This document shows, piece after piece, positions 29,022-39,806 of a DNA stretch of 64,000 bases; position 1 is the stretch's first letter, and every line of letters starts with the position of its first letter. The DNA comes from Comamonadaceae bacterium (lineage in GTDB: Bacteria; Pseudomonadota; Gammaproteobacteria; Burkholderiales; Burkholderiaceae_C). The translations under genes and the position numbers were made by a program. The notes under the pieces are model-generated. The model did no database searches and had not been told where the DNA came from. It saw nothing but the letters and a program-made list of their open reading frames with translations. The stretch covers positions 21,992 through 85,991 of the forward strand of contig JAIXSQ010000003.1 in the NCBI GenBank assembly GCA_027484575.1. Direction: 5' to 3'.

Positions 29022-31190
29022 ATGATCGAGATCACCCTAGACGGCCAGAAGGTCGAGATCGCCGAAGGCAGCATGGTCATGCATGCGGCCGAGAAGGCGG
29101 GCACCTACATCCCGCACTTCTGCTACCACAAGAAGCTGTCCATCGCGGCCAACTGCCGCATGTGCCTGGTCGAGGTCGAGAAGGCCCCCAAGCCCATGCC
29201 GGCCTGCGCCACGCCGGTGACCAACGGCATGGTCGTGCGCACCCGCAGCGACAAGGCCATCAAGGCCCAGCAGTCGGTGATGGAGTTCCTGCTGATCAAC
29301 CACCCGCTGGACTGCCCGATCTGCGACCAGGGCGGCGAGTGCCAGCTGCAGGACCTGGCCGTGGGCTACGGCGGCTCCGCCTCGCGCTACCAGGAAGAAA
29401 AGCGCGTGGTGCTGCACAAGGACGTGGGCCCGCTGATCTCCATGGAGGAGATGAGCCGCTGCATCCACTGCACCCGCTGCGTGCGCTTCGGCCAGGAGCT
29501 GGCCGGCGTGATGGAGCTGGGCATGGTCAACCGGGGCGAGCACTCCGAGATCACCACCGTGCTGGGCGACACCGTCGACTCCGAGGTGTCGGGCAACATG
29601 ATCGACCTGTGCCCGGTCGGGGCGCTCACCAGCAAGCCGTTCCGCTACGCCGCCCGCACCTGGGAGCTGTCGCGCCGCAAGTCGGTCTCGCCGCACGACT
29701 CCACCGGTGCCAACCAGATCGTGCAGGTCAAGAACAACCGCGTGATGCGGGTGCTGCCGCTGGAGAACGAGGCCGTCAACGAGGTCTGGCTGGCCGACCG
29801 CGACCGCTTCTCCTACGAGGCCCTGAACGGCGACGAGCGCCTGACCACGCCCATGCTCAAGCAGGACGGCCAGTGGATCGCCGTCGACTGGCAGACCGCG
29901 CTGGAATACGTGGCCAACGGGCTCAAGCAGGTGCGTGACGAGCACGGCGCCGCGTCCATCGGCCTGCTGGCCAGCCCGCACAGCACGGTCGAGGAGCTGT
30001 TCCTGGCCGGCGCGCTGGTGCGCGGCCTGGGCAGCGGCAACGTCGACCACCGCCTGCGCCACGCGCAGTTCGCCGCCCCCGAGGGCGTGCGCTGGCTGGG
30101 CCTGCCCATCGCCGCGCTGGCCGAGCTGCAGGGTGCGCTGGTCGTGGGCTCCAACCTGCGCAAGGAGCATCCGCTGTACGCCATGCGCGTGCGCGCGGCC
30201 ACCCGCCGCGGCGCCCGCATCGCGCGCATCCACGACCGCGACGACGACTGGGCGATGGCCCTGGCCGCCTCGTCGCTGGTGCCGGCCGGCCAGTGGGCCC
30301 AGGCCCTGGCCGACGTGGCCACCGCCGTCGCGCAGGCCCAGGGCGGCAGCGCCCCGGCCGCGGGCACCGCCACCGACAGCGCCAAGGCGCTGGCCGCCGC
30401 GCTGCTGTCGGGCGAGCGCAAGGCCATCCTGCTGGGCAACGCCGCCGCGCACCATGCCAATGCGTCCACGCTGCTGGCGCTGGCGCAGTGGATCGGCCAG
30501 GCCACCGGCGCCAGCGTCGGCTACCTGACCGAGGCCGCCAACACCGTCGGCGCGCAGCTGGTGGGCGCACTGCCCGACGCCGGCGCGCTCAATGCCGGCC
30601 AGATGCTGGCCGGCGGCCTGAAGGCCGCCATCCTGCTGAACACCGAGCCGGTGCACGACAGCGCCGCCGGCGCCGCCGCCGCGCAGGGCCTGGGCCGCGC
30701 CGAGATGGTCGTCACCCTCAGCCCCTTCAAGGCCAACATGGAGTTCAGCGACGTGCTGCTGCCCATCGCGCCCTGGACCGAGACCCCCGGCACCTTCGTC
30801 AACGCCGAAGGCCGCGTGCAGTCGTTCCATGCCGTGGTCAAGCCGCTGGGCGAGACCCGCCCGGGCTGGAAGGTGCTGCGCGTGCTGGGCAACCTGCTGG
30901 GCCTGCAGGGCTTCGGCCAGGAATCGGCCGCCGAGGTGCTGGCCGCCGCCCGCGGCGCCGACCACGGCCAGCCGCTGGTGCAGGGCGAGCGCCTGTCCAA
31001 CCGCACGTCCGCCGCGATCGACGTGGCGGCCGCCGCCGGCACGCCGTGCACGGCGCCGATCTACGAGCTCGATTCCATCGTGCGCCGCGCCGAGTCGCTG
31101 CAGCTGACCGCCGACGGCCACGCCGGCCGCGCCACGCGGGTGGCGACGGCAGGGCAGGGCGCCCAGCGCCGCGAGGAGGTGGCCGCATGA
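29022..31190 (+). CDS. nuoG: NADH-quinone oxidoreductase subunit G
   Basis: This 722-residue 75-kDa subunit carries several clusters: N1b ([2Fe-2S]; IPHFCYH and CRMCLVEV), N5 with a His ligand ([18 protein letters not shown]) and N4 ([14 protein letters not shown]; the fourth Cys in LCPVGALTS). The remainder is a molybdopterin-oxidoreductase-like domain without cofactor, as in other NuoG. Ala-rich stretches around residues 430-540 look degenerate. It overlaps nuoH by ATGA. Confidence 0.97.
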   Translation: MIEITLDGQKVEIAEGSMVMHAAEKAGTYIPHFCYHKKLSIAANCRMCLVEVEKAPKPMPACATPVTNGMVVRTRSDKAIKAQQSVMEFLLINHPLDCPICDQGGECQLQDLAVGYGGSASRYQEEKRVVLHKDVGPLISMEEMSRCIHCTRCVRFGQELAGVMELGMVNRGEHSEITTVLGDTVDSEVSGNMIDLCPVGALTSKPFRYAARTWELSRRKSVSPHDSTGANQIVQVKNNRVMRVLPLENEAVNEVWLADRDRFSYEALNGDERLTTPMLKQDGQWIAVDWQTALEYVANGLKQVRDEHGAASIGLLASPHSTVEELFLAGALVRGLGSGNVDHRLRHAQFAAPEGVRWLGLPIAALAELQGALVVGSNLRKEHPLYAMRVRAATRRGARIARIHDRDDDWAMALAASSLVPAGQWAQALADVATAVAQAQGGSAPAAGTATDSAKALAAALLSGERKAILLGNAAAHHANASTLLALAQWIGQATGASVGYLTEAANTVGAQLVGALPDAGALNAGQMLAGGLKAAILLNTEPVHDSAAGAAAAQGLGRAEMVVTLSPFKANMEFSDVLLPIAPWTETPGTFVNAEGRVQSFHAVVKPLGETRPGWKVLRVLGNLLGLQGFGQESAAEVLAAARGADHGQPLVQGERLSNRTSAAIDVAAAAGTPCTAPIYELDSIVRRAESLQLTADGHAGRATRVATAGQGAQRREEVAA

Positions 31191-32269
31191 TCGACCAGCT
31201 GTACGACTTCGGCTACGGCCTGATCGGCGCCGGCTGGTGGGCCGGCATGGCCTGGCCCGTGCTGTGGAACCTGCTCAAGATCGTCGCCGTGGTGCTGCCC
31301 CTGATGGGCGCGGTGGCCTACCTGACGCTGTGGGAGCGCAAGGCCATCGGCTTCACCCAGCTGCGCCCGGGCCCCAACCGGATCGGCCCGCTGGGCCTGC
31401 TGACGCCCATCGCCGACGCGCTCAAGCTGCTGACCAAGGAGATCATCCTCCCCACGGTCGCCAACAAGCCGCTGTTCGTCCTCGGCCCGATCATGACCAT
31501 CATGCCGGCGCTGGCGGCCTGGGCGGTCATCCCGTTCGGCCCCGACGTGGCGCTGGCCAACATCAACGCCGGCCTGCTGTTCATCATGGCCATCACCTCG
31601 CTCGAGGTGTACGGCGTGATCATCGCCGGCTGGGCCTCCAACTCGAAGTACGCCCTGCTGGGCGCGCTGCGGGCCTCGGCGCAGATGGTCAGCTACGAGA
31701 TCGCCATGGGCTTCGCGCTGGTGGTGGTGCTGATGGTCACCGGCAGCCTGAACATGACCGACGTGGTCATGCAGCAGGCGCAGGGCTGGTTCGCCGACAA
31801 GGGCCTGAACTTCCTGTCCTGGAACTGGCTGCCGCTGCTGCCCGTCTTCGTCGTCTACTTCATCTCCGGCCTGGCCGAGACCAACCGCCATCCCTTCGAC
31901 GTGGTCGAGGGCGAGTCCGAGATCGTCGCGGGCCACATGATCGAGTACTCGGGCATGAGCTTCGCCATGTTCTTCCTGGCCGAGTACGCCAACATGTGGC
32001 TGGTGTCCATCCTGGCCGTGGTGATGTTCCTCGGCGGCTGGCTGCCCCCCATCGAGTCCGAGCTGCTGGCCTGGATCCCCGGCTGGATCTGGCTGGGCCT
32101 CAAGACCTTCCTGGTCGTGACCATGTTCCTGTGGGTGCGCTCGACCTTCCCGCGCTACCGCTACGACCAGATCATGCGCCTGGGCTGGAAGATCTTCATC
32201 CCGGTCACCCTGGTGTGGCTGGTCGTGGTCGGCCTGTGGATGCAGACCCCCTGGAACATCTGGAAATAA
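31187..32269 (+). CDS. nuoH: NADH-quinone oxidoreductase subunit H
   Basis: This 360-residue membrane subunit (ND1 homologue) connects the peripheral and membrane arms and forms the quinone channel. It has eight to nine helices and the signature loops [21 protein letters not shown] and [20 protein letters not shown], whose acidic residues are needed for coupling. It starts in an ATGA overlap with nuoG. Confidence 0.97.
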   Translation: MIDQLYDFGYGLIGAGWWAGMAWPVLWNLLKIVAVVLPLMGAVAYLTLWERKAIGFTQLRPGPNRIGPLGLLTPIADALKLLTKEIILPTVANKPLFVLGPIMTIMPALAAWAVIPFGPDVALANINAGLLFIMAITSLEVYGVIIAGWASNSKYALLGALRASAQMVSYEIAMGFALVVVLMVTGSLNMTDVVMQQAQGWFADKGLNFLSWNWLPLLPVFVVYFISGLAETNRHPFDVVEGESEIVAGHMIEYSGMSFAMFFLAEYANMWLVSILAVVMFLGGWLPPIESELLAWIPGWIWLGLKTFLVVTMFLWVRSTFPRYRYDQIMRLGWKIFIPVTLVWLVVVGLWMQTPWNIWK

Positions 32270-32283
32270 CGGACGCCTTTCCC

Positions 32284-32805
32284 ATGTCCACCCATACCGC
32301 CACGCGGCCCGCGACCGCCTTCTCGCTGAAGGACTTCCTCTCCAGCTTCCTGCTGGTGGAGTTGTTCAAGGGCCTGCGCATCACCGGCAAGTACTTCCTG
32401 GCGCGCAAGATCACCATCCAGTTCCCCGAGGAGAAGACGCCGCTGTCGCCGCGCTTCCGGGGGCTGCACGCGCTGCGCCGCTACGACAACGGCGAGGAGC
32501 GCTGCATCGCCTGCAAGCTGTGCGAGGCCGTGTGCCCCGCGATGGCGATCACCATCGAGAGCGACCAGCGCGCCGACGGCACCCGCCGCACCACGCGCTA
32601 CGACATCGACCTGACCAAGTGCATCTTCTGCGGCTTCTGCGAGGAGAGCTGCCCGGTCGACTCGATCGTCGAGACCCACATCCTCGAGTACCACGGCGAG
32701 AAGCGCGGCGACCTGTATTACACCAAGGAGATGCTGCTGGCCGTGGGTGACCGCTACGAGTCCGAGATCGCCGAGCGCAAGGCCGCGGACGCGAAGTACC
32801 GCTGA
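32284..32805 (+). CDS. nuoI: NADH-quinone oxidoreductase subunit I
   Basis: This 173-residue ferredoxin-like subunit binds clusters N6a and N6b through two C-x2-C-x2-C-x3-C-P motifs: [12 protein letters not shown] and [12 protein letters not shown]. An amphipathic N-terminal segment docks it to the membrane arm. The start at 32284 (MSTHTATRP) is followed by [10 protein letters not shown]. It lies 14 bases after nuoH. Confidence 0.97.
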   Translation: MSTHTATRPATAFSLKDFLSSFLLVELFKGLRITGKYFLARKITIQFPEEKTPLSPRFRGLHALRRYDNGEERCIACKLCEAVCPAMAITIESDQRADGTRRTTRYDIDLTKCIFCGFCEESCPVDSIVETHILEYHGEKRGDLYYTKEMLLAVGDRYESEIAERKAADAKYR

Positions 32806-32830
32806 CGTCGCCACCACAACGACACGAACC

Positions 32831-33511
32831 ATGGACGTCAAGACCGGCTTCTTCTACTTCTTCTCGGCGGTGCTGCTGTTCGCGGCCTTCCGGGTGATCA
32901 CCGCGCGCAACACCGTGCACGCGGCCCTGTACCTGGTGCTGGCCTTCTTCCAGGCCTCGGCGATCTGGCTGCTGCTCAAGGCCGAGTTCCTGGCGATCTC
33001 GCTGGTGCTGGTCTACGTCGGCGCCGTGATGGTGCTGTTCCTGTTCGTCGTGATGATGCTGGACCTGGACACCGAGAGCCTGCGCACCAACTTCTGGAAG
33101 CACTTCCCGGTCGCCGGCCTCGTCGGCGCGGTGATCGCGCTGGAGATGGCCGCGGTGCTGATGGGCGGCTTCCGCCCGGCCGAGCCCGCGCAGGGCCCGG
33201 CGGCGGTGCAGGCGGCCGCCGCGGCCGGCGGCGCGGCGGCCCAGGTCTCCAACACCAAGGAACTGGGCAAGCTGCTGTACTCCGAGTACCTGCTGCCGCT
33301 GGAGCTGGCCGCGGTGCTGCTGCTGCTGGCCATCATCGCGGCCATCGCGCTGACCCTGCGCGAGCGCAAGGACAGCAAGCACATGGACCCGGGCATGCAG
33401 GTGCGCGTGAAGGCGGCCGACCGCCTGCGCGTGGTCAAGATGCCGCCGGTGGTGGCGGCACCCGCGCCCGTGGCGCAACCGGCCGACGCGGCCACGGAGG
33501 GAAAGGCATGA
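32831..33511 (+). CDS. nuoJ: NADH-quinone oxidoreductase subunit J
   Basis: This 226-residue ND6 homologue has five membrane helices, with the conserved [17 protein letters not shown] helix three containing the pi-bulge region. An Ala/Gly-rich loop (residues about 115-138) and a Pro/Ala-rich cytoplasmic tail (from about residue 180) extend it beyond the E. coli length, which is common in betaproteobacteria. Its stop overlaps nuoK as ATGA. Confidence 0.95.
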   Translation: MDVKTGFFYFFSAVLLFAAFRVITARNTVHAALYLVLAFFQASAIWLLLKAEFLAISLVLVYVGAVMVLFLFVVMMLDLDTESLRTNFWKHFPVAGLVGAVIALEMAAVLMGGFRPAEPAQGPAAVQAAAAAGGAAAQVSNTKELGKLLYSEYLLPLELAAVLLLLAIIAAIALTLRERKDSKHMDPGMQVRVKAADRLRVVKMPPVVAAPAPVAQPADAATEGKA

Positions 33512-33816
33512 GCCTGACGCTGGGACATTTCCTGTCGCTGGGCGCGGTGCTGTTCGCGCTGTCGGTGGTCGGCATCTTCATGAACCGCCGCAACCTGATC
33601 GTCATGCTGATGGCCGTCGAGCTGATGCTGCTGGCGGTCAACATGAACTTCGTCGCCTTCTCCTACTACCTGGGCGACATGCACGGCCAGGTGTTCGTGT
33701 TCTTCATCCTGACGGTGGCCGCGGCCGAGTCGGCCATCGGCCTGGCCATCCTCGTCCTGCTGTTCCGCAACAAGTCGAACATCAACGTCGAGACGCTGAA
33801 CACCCTCAAGGGCTGA
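33508..33816 (+). CDS. nuoK: NADH-quinone oxidoreductase subunit K
   Basis: This 102-residue ND4L homologue has three membrane helices. Conserved Glu residues of the proton path are in [13 protein letters not shown] and [14 protein letters not shown]. Length and N-terminus ([16 protein letters not shown]) are normal for the family. Confidence 0.96.
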   Translation: MSLTLGHFLSLGAVLFALSVVGIFMNRRNLIVMLMAVELMLLAVNMNFVAFSYYLGDMHGQVFVFFILTVAAAESAIGLAILVLLFRNKSNINVETLNTLKG

Positions 33817-33846
33817 TCACAAGCCCGAGGCGCGGAAAAAGAAACA

Positions 33847-35877
33847 ATGAGCCAGACCCTCTCTGCATCGACCCTGCTGGCCGTGCCGCTCGCCCCCCTG
33901 GTGGGCGCGGTGCTGGCCGGCATCCTGGGCACCCAGTTCGGCGGCAACTGGATCGGCCGGCGGCTGTCGCACACCGCCACCATCCTGGGCGTGGCCATCG
34001 CCTTCGTGCTGTCGGCCATGACGCTCAAGAGCGTCGCCGTCGACGGCGCCCGCTTCAACGAAACCATCTACGAGTGGATGGTGCTGGGCGGCCTGAAGAT
34101 GGAGGTCGGCTTCCTGGTCGACGGCCTGACCGCGATGATGATGTGCGTGGTGACCTTCGTGTCGCTGATGGTGCACATCTACACCATCGGCTACATGGAA
34201 GAGGACGAGGGCTACAACCGCTTCTTCGCCTATATCTCGCTGTTCACCTTCTCGATGCTCATGCTGGTCATGAGCAACAACTTCCTGCAGCTGTTCTTCG
34301 GCTGGGAAGCGGTGGGCCTGGTGTCGTACCTGCTGATCGGCTTCTGGTTCAACAAGCCCACGGCCATCTTCGCCAACATGAAGGCCTTCCTGGTCAACCG
34401 GGTGGGCGACTTCGGCTTCATCCTGGGCATCGGCCTGATCGCCGCCTACGCCGGCACCCTGAACTACGCCGAGTTCTTCGGCAAGCTCGACGACTTCGCC
34501 AAGCTCACGCTGCCGGGCGGCACCGGCTGGATGCTGGTGACGGTCACCTGCATCTGCCTGTTCATCGGCGCCATGGGCAAGAGCGCGCAGTTCCCGCTGC
34601 ACGTGTGGCTGCCCGACTCGATGGAAGGCCCCACGCCCATCTCCGCGCTGATCCACGCCGCCACCATGGTGACGGCCGGCATCTTCATGGTGGCGCGCAT
34701 GTCGCCGCTGTACGAGCTGAGCGACGTCGCGCTGTCGTTCATCCTGGTGATCGGCGCCATCACGGCCCTGTTCATGGGCTTCCTCGGCATCATCCAGAAC
34801 GACATCAAGCGCGTGGTGGCCTATTCCACGCTGTCCCAGCTGGGCTACATGACCGTGGCGCTGGGCGCCTCGGCCTACTCGGTCGCGGTGTTCCACCTCA
34901 TGACGCACGCCTTCTTCAAGGCGCTGCTGTTCCTGGCGGCCGGCTCGGTGATCATGGGCATGCACCACAACCAGGACATCCGCTGGATGGGCGGCGTGCG
35001 CAAGTACATGCCGATCACCTGGATCACCTCGCTGCTCGGCTCGCTGGCCCTGATCGGCACGCCGCTGTTCGCGGGCTTCTACTCCAAGGACTCGATCATC
35101 GAGGCGGTGCACCTGTCCAAGCTGCCGGGGGCGGGCTTCGCGTACTTCGCGGTGATGGCGGGCGTGTTCGTGACCGCCTTCTACTCGTTCCGCATGTACT
35201 TCCTGGTCTTTCACGGCAAGGAACGCTACGACCAGAACCCCGACGCGCACCACGACGACCACGGCCACGGCCACGACGACCATGGCCACGACCACGCGCC
35301 GCACGAGTCGCCCTGGGTGGTCACCGCGCCGCTGCTGCTCTTGGCCATCCCCTCGGTGGTGATCGGCTTCCTGGCCATCGGCCCCATGCTGTACGGCGAG
35401 TTCTTCAAGGACGCGATCGTCGTCGACCTGGACAAGCACCCGGGCCTGCAGGAGATGGCCGAAGCCTTCCACGGCCCGGTGGCGATGGCGCTGCACGGCC
35501 TGACCACGCCGGTGTTCTGGCTGGCCGTCGCCGGCGTGGCGCTGGCGTACTACCTGTACATGGTCAACACCGCGCTGCCCGCGCGCATCGCCCGCGCGCT
35601 GCGCCCGCTGGTGGTGGTGCTGGAGAACAAGTACTGGATGGACTGGTTCAACGAGAACGTGCTCGCGCGCCTGGCGCGCGGCCTGGGCTGGGCGCTGTGG
35701 AAGGGCGGCGACCAGGCCATCATCGACGGCGCCGCCGTCAATGGCAGCGCGAAGCTGGTGGGCGTGTTCGCGGGCCTGGTGCGCCGCGTGCAGTCGGGCT
35801 ACCTGTACCACTACGCGCTGGCCATGATCCTGGGGGTGTTCGTCCTCATGACGTGGTTCGTCTGGCTCGGCCGATAA
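33847..35877 (+). CDS. nuoL: NADH-quinone oxidoreductase subunit L
   Basis: This 676-residue distal antiporter-like subunit (ND5) pumps protons and carries the long lateral helix. Motifs include FFGWEAVGLVSYLLIGFW, the Lys-containing MGKSAQFPLHVWLPDSMEGPTP in parts, and the HAATMVTAGIFM helix. An unusual His/Asp-rich loop (about residues 465-485, HHDDHGHGHDDHGHDHAPH) sits between helices. The C-terminal helix ends VLMTWFVWLGR. It starts 30 bases after nuoK. Confidence 0.97.
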   Translation: MSQTLSASTLLAVPLAPLVGAVLAGILGTQFGGNWIGRRLSHTATILGVAIAFVLSAMTLKSVAVDGARFNETIYEWMVLGGLKMEVGFLVDGLTAMMMCVVTFVSLMVHIYTIGYMEEDEGYNRFFAYISLFTFSMLMLVMSNNFLQLFFGWEAVGLVSYLLIGFWFNKPTAIFANMKAFLVNRVGDFGFILGIGLIAAYAGTLNYAEFFGKLDDFAKLTLPGGTGWMLVTVTCICLFIGAMGKSAQFPLHVWLPDSMEGPTPISALIHAATMVTAGIFMVARMSPLYELSDVALSFILVIGAITALFMGFLGIIQNDIKRVVAYSTLSQLGYMTVALGASAYSVAVFHLMTHAFFKALLFLAAGSVIMGMHHNQDIRWMGGVRKYMPITWITSLLGSLALIGTPLFAGFYSKDSIIEAVHLSKLPGAGFAYFAVMAGVFVTAFYSFRMYFLVFHGKERYDQNPDAHHDDHGHGHDDHGHDHAPHESPWVVTAPLLLLAIPSVVIGFLAIGPMLYGEFFKDAIVVDLDKHPGLQEMAEAFHGPVAMALHGLTTPVFWLAVAGVALAYYLYMVNTALPARIARALRPLVVVLENKYWMDWFNENVLARLARGLGWALWKGGDQAIIDGAAVNGSAKLVGVFAGLVRRVQSGYLYHYALAMILGVFVLMTWFVWLGR

Positions 35878-35890
35878 GGAGAAGAAGAAA

Positions 35891-37366
35891 GTGGGTCTGT
35901 TGAGCCTTGCCATCTGGACGCCGATCCTGTTCGGCATCGCGCTGCTGGCGCTCGGGCGCGACGAGCATGCGCGCGCCGTGCGCTGGATCGCGCTGGTCGG
36001 CGCCATCGCCGGTTTCCTGGTCACCCTGCCGCTGTACGGCGGCTTCCAGCTCGGCACCGCCGAGATGCAGTTCGTCGAGAAGTCGCCCTGGATCGAGCGC
36101 TTCAACATCCACTACCACCTGGGCGTGGACGGCATCTCGTTCTGGTTCGTGCTGCTCACCGCCTTCATCACCATCATCGTGGTGATCTCGGCCTGGGAGG
36201 TGATCACCGAGCGCGTCAACCAGTACATGGGCGCGTTCCTGATCCTGTCGGGGCTGATGATCGGCGTGTTCGCCGCCCTCGACGGCATGCTGTTCTACGT
36301 GTTCTTCGAGGCCACGCTGATCCCGATGTACCTGATCATCGGCATCTGGGGCGGCCCGCGGAAGATCTACGCGGCCTTCAAGTTCTTCCTCTACACGCTG
36401 CTGGGCTCGCTGCTGATGCTGGTGGCGCTGCTGTACCTGTACAGCAAGTCCGGCGGCAGCTTCGACATCGCTGCCTGGCACAAGTTGCCGCTGGCCGGCA
36501 GCGTGCAGACATTCCTGTTCTTCGCCTTCTTCGCGGCGTTCGCCGTGAAGGTGCCGATGTGGCCGGTGCACACCTGGCTGCCCGACGTGCACGTCGAGGC
36601 GCCCACCGGCGGCTCGGCCGTGCTGGCCGCGATCATGCTCAAGCTGGGCGCGTACGGCTTCCTGCGCTTTTCCATGCCCATCGCCCCCGACGCCGCGCGC
36701 GAGTGGGCCTGGCTGATGATCGCGCTGTCCATCGTGGCCGTGATCTACGTCGGCCTGGTGGCGATGGTCCAGCAGGACATGAAGAAGCTGGTGGCCTATT
36801 CGTCCGTGGCGCACATGGGCTTCGTCACCCTGGGCTTCTTCCTGTTCAACGACCTGGGCGTGGCCGGCGGGCTGGTGCAGATGATCGCCCACGGCTTCGT
36901 GTCGGGCGCGATGTTCCTGTGCATCGGCGTGCTGTACGACCGGGTGCACTCGCGCGAGATCGCCGCCTACGGCGGGGTGGTCAACACCATGCCGGTGTTC
37001 GCCGCCTTCGCACTGCTGTTCACCATGGCCAACTGCGGCCTGCCCGCCACCGCCGGCTTCGTCGGCGAGTGGATGGTGATCCTGGGCGCGGTCAAGGCCA
37101 ACTTCTGGATCGGCCTGCTGGCCGCCACGGCCCTCATCTGGGGCGCCGCCTATTCGCTGTGGATGTACAAGCGCGTCTACCTCGGCCCGGTGGCCAACGA
37201 CGACGTGCGCGCGCTCACCGACATCAACGCCCGCGAGTTCCTGATGCTGGCGCTGCTGGCCATCGCGGTGCTGTACATGGGCATTCACCCCAAGCCGTTC
37301 ACCGACGTGATGGACGCTTCGGTCCAGGCCTTCCTGCAGCAGGTCGCTGCCTCCAAGATCAACTGA
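35891..37366 (+). CDS. nuoM: NADH-quinone oxidoreductase subunit M
   Basis: This 491-residue antiporter-like subunit (ND4) has about 14 helices. Signatures are FFEATLIPMYLIIGIWGG, with the conserved Glu, KVPMWPVHTWLPDVHVEAPTG in parts, and MVQQDMKKLVAYSSVAHMGFV. It uses a GTG start at 35891, preceded by a purine-rich GGAGAAGAAGAAA ribosome binding region; no ATG fits the family N-terminus (GLLSLAIWTPILFG). Confidence 0.97.
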   Translation: MGLLSLAIWTPILFGIALLALGRDEHARAVRWIALVGAIAGFLVTLPLYGGFQLGTAEMQFVEKSPWIERFNIHYHLGVDGISFWFVLLTAFITIIVVISAWEVITERVNQYMGAFLILSGLMIGVFAALDGMLFYVFFEATLIPMYLIIGIWGGPRKIYAAFKFFLYTLLGSLLMLVALLYLYSKSGGSFDIAAWHKLPLAGSVQTFLFFAFFAAFAVKVPMWPVHTWLPDVHVEAPTGGSAVLAAIMLKLGAYGFLRFSMPIAPDAAREWAWLMIALSIVAVIYVGLVAMVQQDMKKLVAYSSVAHMGFVTLGFFLFNDLGVAGGLVQMIAHGFVSGAMFLCIGVLYDRVHSREIAAYGGVVNTMPVFAAFALLFTMANCGLPATAGFVGEWMVILGAVKANFWIGLLAATALIWGAAYSLWMYKRVYLGPVANDDVRALTDINAREFLMLALLAIAVLYMGIHPKPFTDVMDASVQAFLQQVAASKIN

Positions 37367-37376
37367 CGCACCGGCC

Positions 37377-38864
37377 ATGTTCGACCTGCAAAGCCTCTCC
37401 GTCGTCGCGCCCGACCTCGTCCTGCTGCTGGCCGCCTGCGCCATCGCCATCATCGACCTGGGCGTCAAGAGCCGCCTGCGCGGCCTGACCTACGCCCTGA
37501 CCATGCTCTCGCTGGCGGTGGTGGCCTGGCTCGCCGCCCGCGACGCCATCGCCGGGCAGACCGCCTACGGCTTCGGCAAGATGGTCGTCTCCGACCCCAT
37601 GGGCAACTGGCTCAAGGTGTTCTCCACCGTGGCCATGATGGTCACGCTGGTCTACAGCCGGCCCTATGCCGCCGACCGCGACATGCTGCGCGGCGGCGAG
37701 CTGTTCACGCTGTCGATGATCTCGCTGCTGGGCATCTTCATCATGGTGTCGGGCAGCAACTTCGTGGTGCTGTACCTGGGCCTGGAGCTGCTCACCCTGT
37801 CCAGCTACGCGCTGGTGGCGCTGCGCCGCGATCACGTGGGCGCGACCGAGGCCGCGATGAAGTACTTCGTGCTGGGCGCGATGGCCAGCGGCTTCCTGCT
37901 GTACGGCATCTCCATGCTGTACGGCGCCACCGGCTCGCTGGACATCGACGAGGTCTTCCAGGCCATCGCCTCGGGCCGCATCAAGCACCAGGTGCTGGTG
38001 TTCGGCCTGGTGTTCGTCGTCGCCGGCCTGGCCTTCAAGCTGGGCGCCGCGCCGTTCCACATGTGGGTGCCCGACGTCTACCAGGGCGCGCCCACGGCGG
38101 TCACGCTGCTGATCGCCGCCGCGCCCGAGCTGGCCGCCTTCGGCCTGGCCATGCGGCTGCTGGTCGAGGGCATGATCCCGCTGGCGCCCGACTGGCAGCA
38201 GATGCTGGTGCTGTTGTCGGTGGCCTCGCTGCTGGTGGGCAACCTGGCCGCCATCGCCCAGAAGAACATCAAGCGCATGCTGGCCTACTCGACCATCGCG
38301 CAGATGGGCTTCGTGGTGCTGGGCCTGGCCGCGGGCGTGGTCGGGGGCAACACCACCAATGCCCAGTTCGCCTACAGCGCGGCGATGTTCTACATCGTCA
38401 CCTACGTGCTGACCACGCTGGCCACCTTCGGCGTGATCCTGCTGCTGGCGCGCGAGGGCTTCGAGAGCGACGAGATCGCCGACCTGGCCGGCCTGAACCA
38501 GCGCAGCCCGCTGTACGCCGGCATCATGGCCGTGTGCATGTTCTCGCTGGCCGGCGTGCCGCCGCTGGTGGGCTTCTATGCCAAGCTGGCCGTGCTGCAG
38601 GCGCTGGTGGGCACCGGCCAGGCGCTGCACCTGGGCCTGGCGGTGTTCGCGGTGGTGATGTCGCTGATCGGGGCGTTCTACTACCTGCGCGTGGTCAAGG
38701 TCATGTACTTCGACTCGCCCATCACCGCCACCACCGTCTCGGCCCCGGCCGACGTGCGCGCGGTGCTGTCGATCAACGGCGCGCTCGTGCTGGTGCTGGG
38801 CATCGTCCCCGGCGGGCTGATGACGCTGTGCGCCAACGCCATCGTCAAGACGCTGGCGACCTGA
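37377..38864 (+). CDS. nuoN: NADH-quinone oxidoreductase subunit N
   Basis: This 495-residue antiporter-like subunit (ND2) has about 14 helices with FKLGAAPFHMWVPDVYQGAPT and NIKRMLAYSTIAQMGF, both typical, and a conserved Glu in LYLGLELLTLSSYAL. It closes the 14-gene complex I operon, which is complete and in canonical order with all subunits full length. Confidence 0.97.
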   Translation: MFDLQSLSVVAPDLVLLLAACAIAIIDLGVKSRLRGLTYALTMLSLAVVAWLAARDAIAGQTAYGFGKMVVSDPMGNWLKVFSTVAMMVTLVYSRPYAADRDMLRGGELFTLSMISLLGIFIMVSGSNFVVLYLGLELLTLSSYALVALRRDHVGATEAAMKYFVLGAMASGFLLYGISMLYGATGSLDIDEVFQAIASGRIKHQVLVFGLVFVVAGLAFKLGAAPFHMWVPDVYQGAPTAVTLLIAAAPELAAFGLAMRLLVEGMIPLAPDWQQMLVLLSVASLLVGNLAAIAQKNIKRMLAYSTIAQMGFVVLGLAAGVVGGNTTNAQFAYSAAMFYIVTYVLTTLATFGVILLLAREGFESDEIADLAGLNQRSPLYAGIMAVCMFSLAGVPPLVGFYAKLAVLQALVGTGQALHLGLAVFAVVMSLIGAFYYLRVVKVMYFDSPITATTVSAPADVRAVLSINGALVLVLGIVPGGLMTLCANAIVKTLAT

Positions 38865-38901
38865 GCGCCACGCCCCGGCCCCCGTCCCGAACGCGCCCCG
38901 C

Positions 38902-39207
38902 ATGTCGCAGACCGCATCGATCTGGCTGGTGATCGTGGTCGCCCTGGTGGCGGCCAACCTGCCGTTCGTGCTCGACCGCGCGGTGCTGGGCGTGTGGCAG
39001 CGGCCCACGTCCAAGCCGCTGGTGGTGCGGCTGGCCGAACTGCTGGTGTTCTACCTGCTGGTGGGCGCGCTCGGCCTGGCGCTGGAGCAGCGCCTGGGCC
39101 GCATCGCGCCGCAGGGCTGGGAGTTCTACGCCATCACCGCCACGCTGTTCCTCACGCTGGCCTTCCCGGGCTTCGTCTGGCGCTACCTGGCGCGCCGGCA
39201 TGGCTGA
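38902..39207 (+). CDS. DUF2818 membrane protein linked to complex I
   Basis: This 101-residue protein has two or three hydrophobic segments and the DUF2818 features (VAANLPFVLDR near residue 20; GWEFYAITATLFLTLAFPGFVWRYL near the end, listed in two parts). In Burkholderiales it regularly follows nuoN, suggesting a role with complex I, but no function is established. It overlaps the NUDIX gene by eight bases, so the two are probably co-translated. Confidence 0.88.
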   Translation: MSQTASIWLVIVVALVAANLPFVLDRAVLGVWQRPTSKPLVVRLAELLVFYLLVGALGLALEQRLGRIAPQGWEFYAITATLFLTLAFPGFVWRYLARRHG

Positions 39208-39796
39208 GGCCCCCGGCGGGCCGGCCGACGCCGACCGCCACCTGGCCGAGACCACCGTCGGCCGCGAGGAACTGCTGCGCGGCCATTTCCTGCACGTGGT
39301 GCGCGACCACGTGCGCCTGCCCGACGGCGCGCCGGCCACCCGCGAGTACGTGCTGCACCCCGGGGCCGTCGCCATCGTGGCCCTGCACGACGACGGCCGG
39401 CTGGTGCTCGAGCGCCAGTGGCGGCACCCGCTGCGCCGCGTGTTCCTGGAGATTCCGGCCGGCAAGCTCGACGCCGGCGAGGGCAGCCTGGCCTGCGCCC
39501 GGCGCGAACTGCTCGAGGAGACCGGCTACACGGCACGCGAGTGGGCCTTCGCCGGCACGCTGCACCCGGTCATCGCCTACGCAGACGAACACATCGACCT
39601 GTGGTTCGCCCGCGGGCTCACGCGAGGGGCACAGCGCCTCGATGCCGGCGAATTCCTGGAAGTGCTGGAGGCCACGCCGACGCAGCTGCTGGGGTGGTGC
39701 CGCGACGGCACGGTGACGGATGCCAAGACGCTGATGGCGGCACTGTGGCTGCAGAACGTCCTGGCCGGCGCGTGGGAACTCGACTGGCGCCGATAA
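39200..39796 (+). CDS. NUDIX hydrolase, ADP-ribose pyrophosphatase-like
   Basis: This 198-residue enzyme hydrolyses a nucleoside diphosphate linked to another moiety. The Nudix box is complete: GKLDAGEGSLACARRELLEETGY reads G-x5-E-x7-REL-x-EE-x-G from about residue 90. The preceding VLERQWRHPLRRVFLEIPAGK resembles NudF/ADP-ribose pyrophosphatases. Downstream of complex I it could recycle ADP-ribose from NAD breakdown, but that is inference from position. Confidence 0.9.
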   Translation: MAEAPGGPADADRHLAETTVGREELLRGHFLHVVRDHVRLPDGAPATREYVLHPGAVAIVALHDDGRLVLERQWRHPLRRVFLEIPAGKLDAGEGSLACARRELLEETGYTAREWAFAGTLHPVIAYADEHIDLWFARGLTRGAQRLDAGEFLEVLEATPTQLLGWCRDGTVTDAKTLMAALWLQNVLAGAWELDWRR

Positions 39797-39806
39797 TCCG
39801 CGCTCC

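Noticed and set aside
29037..31121. 694-codon minus-strand frame antisense to nuoG
   Set aside because: Low-complexity His/Ala/Gly/Arg composition; nuoG on the other strand has all its cluster ligands.
33817..36108. 763-codon minus-strand frame antisense to nuoL
   Set aside because: Rich in His, Gln and Arg with no conserved motif; third-position bias of nuoL explains it.
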